Below are positions 54,830 through 62,921 of a stretch of 64,000 nucleotides of DNA, piece by piece. Positions within the stretch are counted from its first letter, which is position 1; every line of letters begins with the position of its first letter. Source of the DNA: Graphilbum fragrans (lineage: Eukaryota; Ascomycota; Sordariomycetes; Ophiostomatales; Ophiostomataceae); contig LLKO01000008.1 in NCBI GenBank assembly GCA_001513895.1, positions 186,001 to 250,000 of the forward strand. Direction: 5' to 3'. The position numbers and the translations under genes are program-made. A model generated the notes under the pieces. The model was not told where the DNA came from. It saw only the letters and a program-made list of their open reading frames with translations, and searched no databases.

Positions 54830-54952
54830 TTGGTGTATTGATACGTCCGTCGACAAGACCAGAACCGCGCATGAGCTGGCGCGACTCAGCTGGATAGACA
54901 GAACCAGATCCGACGATATCGACGAAAACACACCACTGCTGCACCTCCCACC

Positions 54953-56724
54953 ATGTTCTCCCCCTGGGGGGACCTCAGTGCGACGGCCAAAGCCAAAAGC
55001 GAACCCGACCACGAGGCCCAAACCGGCGACGGCGTCAAGCCCGGGCAGGTGTCGCCAGACGACTCCGTGTCGCAGGCAGCCACCGCGACGACCGCCGTGA
55101 CCCGACTGTGGTCGGCGTCGGCCGGCTGGGTCCCGCGGCTGGTCGTCTGTCTGTTTGGCCTCATGCTGGTGTTTGTCTTTGTGGCCCTCGTGGTGTCGGG
55201 GCTGGTGCTGAGCGGCTCGGTGTCGGTGGCGGCCAAGGCGATTGGGCTGACGCAGTCGCTGGTGCTCTTCGGGGTGAGTCCTCTGTTCTGTTGTCTGCTC
55301 TGTTCTCGTTCTGTTTCTATCTGTCTGGCTCTTCCGTTCCGTTGCTCACCTCAACAGTCCGTCCTTACCATCGTCTATATGGCCCTCCACGTGTTTGCGG
55401 CACGCAAAGTCCCCCTCAAACCGACGCCGGCCGAGCACCTCAACATTCCGCTGCACGCGCGCATCATCCTGGTCTCGCGCACCACCGTCGCTCTGTGGCT
55501 CATCGCTCTCATTGCCGTCGGCGTCACCCTCACCAAGTCCGCCAAGGGCGGCAGTCCGTCCGCGCTGTCCGCCCTGCGCGCCAACATGTCCGCGTGTATT
55601 ATCAACGGGTGAGTCGCTTGGCTTGGCGCGCCCGTCTTTCTATTTTTTTTTTGTCTCCCGCTCGGCCCTGCTCACTACCCAGCATTTCCATGTCGATCAT
55701 CGATGCCATCATCGAACGCAGCCGACGGCCGTTTGTCCTCCCGGCCATCACCCCCCCGCAGCCAGAGCGCCAGTCGGGCGCCGCCAAGGCCTTGATCCAG
55801 GACATTCTCGGCGACGGCGTGTCGGGGCGCACGCTGGTCGGCTCGGGCGAGAGCGTCGTGCGGGCCACGCGCACGCTCGTCGAGGACGCCAGCGACAACG
55901 AGTCGATCCACAGCCCGCCGAAGCCGAAGCCCAAGGGGCCCGTGGAGATGCCCGAGAAGAGTGCTTCTCCGGCCCCCGCTCCGGCGCCTCCAGCTCCCCC
56001 AGCGCCTCCTCCACCAGCCGCTCCCGCTCCTCCAGCGGCCGCTTCCGCTGCTACCCACTATATCCCTCTGGTCCCGCCCACCATCGCCGAAGTACAGGCC
56101 ACCCCCCTGCCGTCCCCCAGCCAGCCTCCCCGCTACTACTCGCCCATGCGTGAGCGCAGCCCCCCTCGTGCGTGGGACCAGGCCGACGAAGGCGGGCTGC
56201 GCCGCGGCGGCCGGGCATCACGAGCCAAGTCGGCCCTCCGCACAGCCCCTGCCTACACACAGCAGTATCCTAAGTACGCCCCCATCATCCCTGTGACGCC
56301 ACAGTTCGGCCCTGTTCCGGCGCCCGCCCCGGCTCCGTGGAAACCGGCCGTTTACGGCATGGCCTATGCGCGGCCGACGCCCGGTGCGGGGGGCTACACA
56401 CCACAGCACCAGGTGTACACGGCGTATCCGGCATCGCCATCACCGACACCGGCACAGCATGCACCACACGTCACATTTGCCGAAACACCGGTCACGATTC
56501 CGCCAGCCACGGTCTACGGGGAGCTGCCGGAAGACAGCAGCTTTATACCATCCACACCCACGCCGACAAGAGTGCGCAAGGTGACGCCAGTGGGCGAGAA
56601 GCCGCCGGGCAAATCGCTGTTCAACAAGGCCGTGGAGGGCCTCAGGGTCAAGGAGGAGAAGGACAGGCGGCCAGCCTCGGACTACAACGTGCAGCTGCCA
56701 GGAGCGTTCATGGAGGAGTGGTAG
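54953..56724 (+). CDS. membrane protein with long proline-rich tail, unknown function
   Basis: Exons are 54953-55273, 55358-55608 and 55683-56724 (537 aa). Introns are 84 and 74 nt. Four hydrophobic segments are seen in the first 190 residues: LVVCLFGLMLVFVFVALVVS, VSVAAKAIGLTQSLVLFG/SV, TIVYMALHVFAA and TVALWLIALIAVGVTL. The rest is a long hydrophilic tail rich in Pro, Ala and Ser (PAPAPPAPPAPPPPAAPAPP). It ends in a conserved-looking block, KSLFNKAVEGLRVKEEKDRR, then PGAFMEEW. I do not recognise a named family; similar four-helix proteins with proline-rich tails occur as hypothetical proteins in ascomycetes. The first intron is stop-free and a multiple of three, so retention would add 28 residues. 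Confidence 0.8.
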
Positions 56725-57087
56725 CTGCGTACGGTGTGTGGTAGGACTGCGCACGGAGCCACTCTGCGCCGCTCGTACTGGCTCACTGCGAGAGCGAAGC
56801 ACACATTAGGAGTGCGGAGCACTCACTCCGCACTGTATTCAGCTGCTGGTAGCGCCATTAGGCAGCCATGTTAGTCAGCAGTCGGGGCGTATAAGAACGG
56901 CAGGCGTGAGGACATGTCTCTGTTGGCAGCGTTTGTTTGTCAAGCGAGGCGGTGTACAGCATCGTCCGCACGTCAAGAGCGTAATTTATCTTCATTTTGT
57001 TGTGCCTGTACGCGTTGCCAACTGTGTCCATCGTGTTATCTTGTGTTTATTGTTTTTTCATCTCCATCACCACTCTCACCATCCAAC
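56725..57087. other. spacer and promoter of the F-box gene
   Basis: About 360 nt, with an inverted repeat at 56811-56834, a TATAAG at about 56890 and an in-frame ATG at 56914 that would lengthen the next protein by 58 residues. Confidence 0.5.
56811..56834. repeat. 8-bp perfect inverted repeat
   Basis: AGTGCGGA and its reverse complement TCCGCACT are separated by eight bases. It may be a dyad protein-binding site or form a small hairpin. Confidence 0.7.
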
Positions 57088-60072
57088 ATGGATACGGCCT
57101 CCGATGCAGCGATGGCCACAGCTGCCTTCACGCCATCGCGAGAGATGACCACAGCGTCATCGTCCACGTCGTGTCCAGGGACGGCCCCGAGCCGTCTCCC
57201 CGGGCTGCCGATGGAGCTGCTGCTGCGCATCGCGAGCGGCCTCAGCACGGCGAACCTGGCCAGCCTGCGGCTGACGTGCAAGTCGATCGAAGAAGCGCTC
57301 TTCCCCGACTTTGCCCGCGACTTCTTCCGCAAAAAGCAGTTCATGCTCAGCTACGACAGCCTGCGCGTGCTGCTGGCCATTGCCCACCACGGCACGCTGG
57401 GCCCGCAGCTCGAGCACCTCATCATCGGCCTCGACCACTGGGCCCCGATGCTGCCCGTGCTGGCCGGCATACCGGACCCCAGCCGCAGCGTCGTGCCGCG
57501 GGCCTACCGCCACGCGGCCGGCCAGTTTGCCTTTGTCAAGTCGGGCGAGGCCGGGCTGATGCTGGCCGAGGCGCTGCGCAGCCTGCCGAACCTCAAAACG
57601 CTCGAGGTGCGCAACTACGACGCGCCCGGCCGCACGCGCGACGGCCCGGCTGCCTATTGGACCAGCTACGGCGCCCCGACGGTGGCCCGGCACATTCCGC
57701 TGCCCCCGGACCCGGACACCGTGGACGGTGGCGGCGGCGTCCTGATGCACGGGGGGGACGACCAGAACGGCGTGCCCACCGCCTATGTCATGTCTATCCT
57801 GCCCATGGCGACGATCATCGTGAACGACGACGGCTCTGCTGGCGACGCGGATGCGTCGGGGCCGGCGCTCCCCACGCCCCCCCCTCGCATCCACGGCCAG
57901 CTGTACGACCCCAGCATCGGCGGCGGGGGCCGGCCCGTGCAGACCCCCCGCGGCCGCATCGGCCGCTTTCGCCACAGCGACTCCAGCACCAGCCACTTCA
58001 CCACCGAGGCCTTCACCGTGGTGCTGCACAGCCTGGCCCGCGCCGGCGTCCCCCTGCCGCAGCTGATGACCAATCTGCGCGACGACACCGCCGTCGAGGA
58101 CATGGCCTTTGCCCCCGCGGCCTGGAACCGCCCGCTCCTCGCCCTCGCCGCCGCCCACCTGCAGACCCTGCACATCGACCTCAGCCTCGACATCCGCGGC
58201 CTGCCCCAGGCCCCGCGCCGCATGGACGCCTCGGCCGTGCCGCGCGACACGCCCCCCATCGCCGGCCGCTTCTTTCTGCGCTTCCTGTGCTCCACGCCGA
58301 ACCTGCGCTGGCTGCGCGTCAACTTCCGCCGCGACGGCGCCCGCTACGGGCCGCTGGTGCTGCGGTACCTGGGCTTGCAGATCGAGGACCTGGACGCCGG
58401 GCCGGCGGAGGACGGCGAGGGTCAGGGCCACGACCAGGACAATGACGACGGCCATGCGCGCTCGCACTCGTGCCCGCCCGAATCGTGTCGGCTGGTGCTC
58501 CCGCACCTGGCCCATCTGGACATCGGCTTTGCCACCGTGCCCCCCGACCTGCTGACGGCGCTGCTGTACCGGTTTGGCGCCTCTCTGGAGCACTTCGGCC
58601 TGCGCCGCGTGCACTTGGCCTTTAAGGATGCGTACAGCCCGAGCAACCCGACGATTTCGTGGCTCGACCCCCGCGTCCGGACGCCTGTGTCCGGCACCAC
58701 AGAGCCTGTTCTCTGGAAGCGGTGGCTGCACACGGTGGCCGATGAGATGGAGGCGGAGAGCAAACAGAGCGGCAAGAGCGGCAAGACCGGGCAGAGCAGC
58801 CACGACGAGGCAAACCCTCTGCCCACCGCCAAGCACAACACCACCCTGCCCTCCCTTCGCTCCATCGCCCTCAGCCACATCCACCAGATCAGCGCCATCG
58901 ACGGCGGCGCCCGCCGTCCCCACCCCGACCACATCTACATCGATGGCCAGCCTTCCGCCCGGGCCATGACCGGCGACCATGCTGCTACGTTGCTGCGCGA
59001 TGTCGCCGGCCGTCTTGCCGTCCACTCCTTCGCGCCGCCCCCGTGGCCCCATGGCCACTACCAGCCGCCGTTTCAGGTCGGGGGCGCGGGTTTTTATGGT
59101 GTCACCGCCCCGCCGCTTCACGTACCGGGGCTTCCGGTAGTGGCTCCTCCGCCAGGACCTGCAGCTGGCCCTGGAGCTGGTTTTCAGCCAGGCGTTGGAG
59201 CTGGGGTTCAGCCAGGCGTTGGAGCTGGTTTTCAGCCAGGCGTTGGAGCTGGGTTTCAGCCAGGCGTTGGAGCTGGGTTTCAGCCAGGCGTTGGAGCTGG
59301 TTTTCAGCCAGGCGTTGGAGCTGGTTTTCAGCCAGGCGTTGGAGCTGGACTTGGAGCAGCAGCCTACGGAGGTCACGGCCACGGACACGTATACGGACAC
59401 GGAGCAGCCGGCGCAAACGTGGCAAACGCGGCATACGCAGCACAGGCAGCACAGATGGCACAAGCAACACAGATGGCACAGATGGCACAGATGGCACAGG
59501 TAACACAGGTGGCACAGGTGGCACAGGCAACACAGGCAGCACAGACAGCACAGGCGGCACAGGCAGCACAGATGGCACAAGCAGCACAGATGGCACAGGT
59601 AGCACAGGTGGCACCGGGGGCCATTGCAGCAGCATACACGGCAGCAGTCGGAGCAGCCTTTGGAACAGGACCTGGAATCGGACCCGGAGCGGCGACGATA
59701 ACGGCCGCAGCCCCCCCACAGCAAAACCCTGCGAACCTGCTCGATCCCATTGGCATGTTTGGGCCGAACGGGACCTTTGGACAGATTGGACAGAACGGGG
59801 CCTCTGGGCCGCAGGGCGTCTTTGGCGCGAATGCACCGTGGCATGTGCCTACGACAACGGGTGGAGGAGTCGGAGCTGGGGTCGGGCCTGGATTTGGGGG
59901 CGGAAACGGAGCTGGAGCTGGCGCTAGCGCTGGAGTTAGCGCTGGAGGAGTTGGGGCCGCGGCCGGAGCCGGAGCCGAAGCCGGAAATGAAGTCGGAGTG
60001 GCCACGACGACAGTCCACGGCAGCGGCAATGCCAACTCCGACTCTGACACACCCACCACGGATGGCCTATGA
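57088..60072 (+). CDS. F-box protein with C-terminal tandem-repeat region
   Basis: Single exon, 994 aa from the ATG at 57088. The F-box is at about residues 36-80 (RLPGLPMELLLRIASGLSTA, LASLRLTCKSIEEALFPDF), which would dock to Skp1 in an SCF ubiquitin ligase. Residues about 90-650 form a degenerate leucine-rich-type substrate region (LRSLPNLKTLEVRNYD, STPNLRWLRVNFRR, LPHLAHLDIGF, LEHFGLRRVHLAF). After it comes low-complexity sequence: seven perfect or near-perfect copies of the octapeptide GAGFQPGV (residues 696-751), then 19 triplets of the type AQM/AQA/AQV (residues 785-841), then Gly/Ala-rich sequence to the end. Substrate unknown. An in-frame ATG at 56914 lies too close to the only TATA-like element, so 57088 is preferred. 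Confidence 0.87.
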   Translation: MDTASDAAMATAAFTPSREMTTASSSTSCPGTAPSRLPGLPMELLLRIASGLSTANLASLRLTCKSIEEALFPDFARDFFRKKQFMLSYDSLRVLLAIAHHGTLGPQLEHLIIGLDHWAPMLPVLAGIPDPSRSVVPRAYRHAAGQFAFVKSGEAGLMLAEALRSLPNLKTLEVRNYDAPGRTRDGPAAYWTSYGAPTVARHIPLPPDPDTVDGGGGVLMHGGDDQNGVPTAYVMSILPMATIIVNDDGSAGDADASGPALPTPPPRIHGQLYDPSIGGGGRPVQTPRGRIGRFRHSDSSTSHFTTEAFTVVLHSLARAGVPLPQLMTNLRDDTAVEDMAFAPAAWNRPLLALAAAHLQTLHIDLSLDIRGLPQAPRRMDASAVPRDTPPIAGRFFLRFLCSTPNLRWLRVNFRRDGARYGPLVLRYLGLQIEDLDAGPAEDGEGQGHDQDNDDGHARSHSCPPESCRLVLPHLAHLDIGFATVPPDLLTALLYRFGASLEHFGLRRVHLAFKDAYSPSNPTISWLDPRVRTPVSGTTEPVLWKRWLHTVADEMEAESKQSGKSGKTGQSSHDEANPLPTAKHNTTLPSLRSIALSHIHQISAIDGGARRPHPDHIYIDGQPSARAMTGDHAATLLRDVAGRLAVHSFAPPPWPHGHYQPPFQVGGAGFYGVTAPPLHVPGLPVVAPPPGPAAGPGAGFQPGVGAGVQPGVGAGFQPGVGAGFQPGVGAGFQPGVGAGFQPGVGAGFQPGVGAGLGAAAYGGHGHGHVYGHGAAGANVANAAYAAQAAQMAQATQMAQMAQMAQVTQVAQVAQATQAAQTAQAAQAAQMAQAAQMAQVAQVAPGAIAAAYTAAVGAAFGTGPGIGPGAATITAAAPPQQNPANLLDPIGMFGPNGTFGQIGQNGASGPQGVFGANAPWHVPTTTGGGVGAGVGPGFGGGNGAGAGASAGVSAGGVGAAAGAGAEAGNEVGVATTTVHGSGNANSDSDTPTTDGL
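59173..59348 (+). repeat. 24-bp coding minisatellite, seven copies (GAGFQPGV)
   Basis: Seven head-to-tail 24-bp units run from 59173 to 59340, followed by an 8-bp partial unit. Units differ only at two or three positions around the Phe/Val codon. Confidence 0.95.
59440..59610 (+). repeat. 9-bp coding repeat, nineteen copies (Ala-Gln-X)
   Basis: Nineteen consecutive 9-bp units of the form GCA CAG NNN (GCA sometimes ACA, CAG sometimes CAA), where the third codon is Met, Ala, Val or Thr. Confidence 0.9.
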
Positions 60073-60285
60073 AAAGTAACGACAGGAACACCAAGGACTT
60101 GGCCTGAGAGCTCATGATTTGTTTATGTCTTGATATTTGTCTTCTTATTTTATCTAGTCTTCAATGCAGGTATGCCAATCGCTGAGTGTATGTGACGTCT
60201 GTGTATGTTGTGTCGTGGCGTTCGTGGGTCGATCTTAGTGTATCGTGGAGGCCGTGAGCCGATATTCAGGGTACGCCCGAGGCAC
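60073..60285. other. short convergent spacer
   Basis: About 210 nt between convergent stops; nothing coding is seen. Confidence 0.5.
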
Positions 60286-60743
60286 CTAGAGCAGTCCTTT
60301 GCGTGCCAGCTCGACTTTGCGGGCGGACTCGCCGTCCTTGAAGCCGCCGCGCGACACGCAGATCCGGTGTCCGTCGGCCATTTCGACCTTGTCCTCGACC
60401 GCCGGGTACGGACACGGGCAGTGGTGTGGGAAATGGACACAAGCTATGGGTCAGTGAGAGGAAGAGGAGGAGAGAGCGGAGAGAGAGGAGAATGGGGTGA
60501 AGAGAGGAGAGAGGAGGGAAGAAAAGAAAGACGCCGAGGCAACTCACCCAACGTGTCCGGACACAAGTACTTGTCGCAGCGGGCCTTCTCGACGCTCTCG
60601 CGGTAGTGCGCCGAGTCGCTCGGCACATTCTGTGGCTCTTGGTGCTGCTGCTGCCCGCCAAACATTTGCCCGAAAAAGTCAAACTGCGCCTGCGCGCCAA
60701 ACACGAGACAGCACCACAGTAGCAGCAGCTCCGGGAGGCGCAT
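60286..60743 (-). CDS. lcl2: long chronological lifespan protein 2 (Lcl2)
   Basis: Exons on the minus strand are 60743-60548 and 60443-60286 (117 aa). The 104-nt intron joins DKYLCPDTL to ACVHFPHHCPCPYP. A signal peptide (MRLPELLLLWCCLVFGAQA) is followed by QFDFFGQMFGG and a Gln/His patch. A Cys-rich core (CDKYLC, ACVHFPHHCPCP) and RICVSRGGFKDGESARKVEL complete the protein, which ends in KGLL. It is a small secreted or ER-lumenal protein conserved in ascomycetes and named after the yeast gene affecting chronological lifespan; the molecular activity is unknown. It is divergent from the bL27m gene. Confidence 0.93.
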
Positions 60744-61097
60744 GGTGGGCGTAGCGGGACGAGAAGACAAAGCGAGAGAATTGTGAGAAGCGAAAGACAA
60801 AAGGCCAAAGGTGGACAATGCGAGTCGTCACAGTGCTGAAAGTAGCTGTCGACGGAGGTATGTGGAACGACAGCTATGCAAATGGACAAAGACAGCTGGC
60901 ACTATCTTATCGGCAGCACCTCCTCCGTACCAACACCGCCCAGCTCCACCGGTCTCTGTCGGACCCGCTGGTCACGTGCCGCTTCACGGAAAATTCTCCT
61001 CGAGCTCCAAGTTGACGATCTGCTCGTATCTGGCACCGCCTCACACGCAGGCACGGACGGTCACCCTCGACGGCTACAGTGACGACGCCCGGCACCA
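60744..61097. other. divergent promoter of lcl2 and the bL27m gene
   Basis: 354 nt between the two divergent starts; no gene is seen. Confidence 0.5.
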
Positions 61098-62281
61098 ATG
61101 CTACCCTTACGATTCGCCCTGCCCGCGGGGCTCCCCCGGCTGGGCCACGCCGCACGCACCGGATCCGCCTCGTTGTCGACTCTCTCCTCTCGCCCAACAT
61201 CCTCTTCCTCCATCCTCACACCACTCTCCCTCTCCCTCTTCGCGCATCCATTCGACTGCGTGGCCGGCGTGCGGTATGCCTCCGTCAAGGCCCAGGGCGC
61301 CTACCGTGTCAAGAACAAGAAGACGCTGCCCAAGAAGCTCGGAGCCAAGCGAATTGGAGGTGGGTGCTTGTTCGCTTGTTCTCTTGTCTTCCCTCCTCGT
61401 CCCCTCCCTTGCGCTAACCCCCAGACCAATATGTGCTCCCCGGCACCATCATCTACAAGCAGCGCGGCACCCTCTGGCACGCTGGCGAAAACGCCATCCT
61501 CGGCCGCGACCACACCATCCACGCCGCCGTCGCCGGCTACGTCAAGTACTACCGTGACGCCCGCCGCCACCCCCACCACCAGTTCATCGGCATCACCCAC
61601 GCCCGCGACGACGCCCTGCCGCGGCCGCCCGGGGCCGCCCGTCGCCGCCAGCTCAGCATGGTGGCCGTTCCGCGGCGCGAGGCGGTGGCGCCCGAGCCCC
61701 TGAGCCGCAGCGGCATTCCCTCCCGGGTGGTGCGAAGGGGGGGTGTCTTGGTCCAGGGAGCCGACGGCGAGGCGTCGTCCGCCCCCAAAACCAAGACAGA
61801 AGCCGCGGAAGCCGCCGACGCCGTCAAAGCCGCCGACGCGACCGCCGCGCCCTCGTCCTCCGGCTACGTCTCCAAGGCCACCCTGGCCGCCCGCCGCTGG
61901 AACGCCTACGTGCGCGCCAAACGCGACAACCGCGTGCTCTACCTCGGCAAGAACTACGCCTACCAGGAGTCCAACGTGCAGATCGGCCGCCTCATGGGCA
62001 CCCACAAGGGCAAGACGCCCGGCACCCAGCGCCTCGGCAGCCGGCACAGCGTGCTACGGCACCGGCGCCAGACGCGCGACGCCCAGCTGGTGCAGCGGCA
62101 GCAGCTGGAGCAGCAGCAGCGGTCGCTGCGCCGCAGTGGCGGTGGAGGAGGCAGCGGCAGCGGCAGCGGCAGCGGCAACAAGGCCACGCGGAAGCAGCCG
62201 GCGGCCGGCAGCGCCGAGGACGGCAAGAAGAAGAAGAGCAAGGCGGACAAGAAGGTGGAGAAGAAGAGGGCGAGTGCCTAG
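61098..62281 (+). CDS. mrp7: mitochondrial large-subunit ribosomal protein bL27m
   Basis: Exons are 61098-61359 and 61425-62281 (372 aa). The 65-nt intron has a CTAAC branch site. The N-terminal presequence (MLPLRFALPAGLPRLGHAAR...) runs to about VRYASVKAQGAYRVKNKK. The bL27 core is LPKKLGAKRIGG/DQYVLPGTIIYKQRGTLWHA followed by GENAILGRDHTIHAAVAGYV. Long C-terminal extensions beyond the bacterial-size core are usual in fungal Mrp7: here SKATLAARRWNAYVRAKRDN and GTHKGKTPGTQRLGSRHSVL, then a Gln-rich stretch, a (Gly-Ser)n run and a Lys-rich end. The Gly-Ser run comes from a GGCAGC repeat at about 62150-62180. bL27 reaches the peptidyl-transferase centre of the ribosome. Confidence 0.95.
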
Positions 62282-62921
62282 GGAAATCAAGACCAGGAAC
62301 GGGGAGCGGACCTCTGGAGGCTGTAAGATACGATGAACAGGCATGCATACCCACGCTATAGGGAAAATACAATGGCAAAATGGCCAAAGACGCCCGCGCC
62401 CAACCCGCTGTCTGTCCCCAGCCGCCCCTGACCACGCGCATTTACCCGGTAGGCCACCACGCACCAACCGCAGAGGCTGGTGCAGCGGCACGCCATGGCT
62501 GGCGCTCATGGCCATTTTTGTTGTCTGATTTGTTGCGCGACGTGTTGACCATGTCGTTGTCCGGCGGCACGCCTCTTGTGTCTGCCAAACGGCTGCCACA
62601 GCCACCAGCCACAGAACGTGACGTCCCCCTACGCATGAATCCCTCTGCCACTGCTCGGCCAACGTCGTATATCCAGACGGTCATGGGCTTCTCACAAGTC
62701 TCTTGCATCGTGACGATGACCGTGGTGGCTGGCCTGTGTGGTGTTTGTGGTGTTTGTGGTGTTTGTGGCTACACGGCGACGACGGTGGAGGTTGGAAGCC
62801 CGTCTTCGCGATGGCTGGTCTCGGCCAGCAGAACATAAATATGTCGCTTGCACGCCAAGATGCACGGCCAGCGAGTTGCGTGTCTACACTAATCAACAAC
62901 ATCTACAACGACGACAACATC
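62282..62921. other. spacer and peroxidase promoter
   Basis: About 640 nt without a supported gene. A 9-bp repeat TGTGGTGTT (three copies, 62737-62763) lies inside it. An AACATAAATA element is about 90 nt upstream of the peroxidase ATG. Confidence 0.5.
62737..62768. repeat. 9-bp TGTGGTGTT tandem repeat
   Basis: Three perfect units followed by a partial unit, in the spacer upstream of the peroxidase gene. Confidence 0.85.

Larger units (their letters stand above)
53915..54952. other. divergent intergenic region with minisatellite
   Basis: About 1 kb between the regulator and the next plus-strand gene. It contains the 8-bp GCGACACG repeat and a second TGATGTGC repeat, listed separately. No gene is supported. 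Confidence 0.5.

Noticed and set aside
57157..60018. A 953-codon open frame on the minus strand
   Set aside because: It is antisense to the F-box gene and results from high GC and biased codon use. Its sequence is Arg/His/Gly/Val-rich and resembles no protein.
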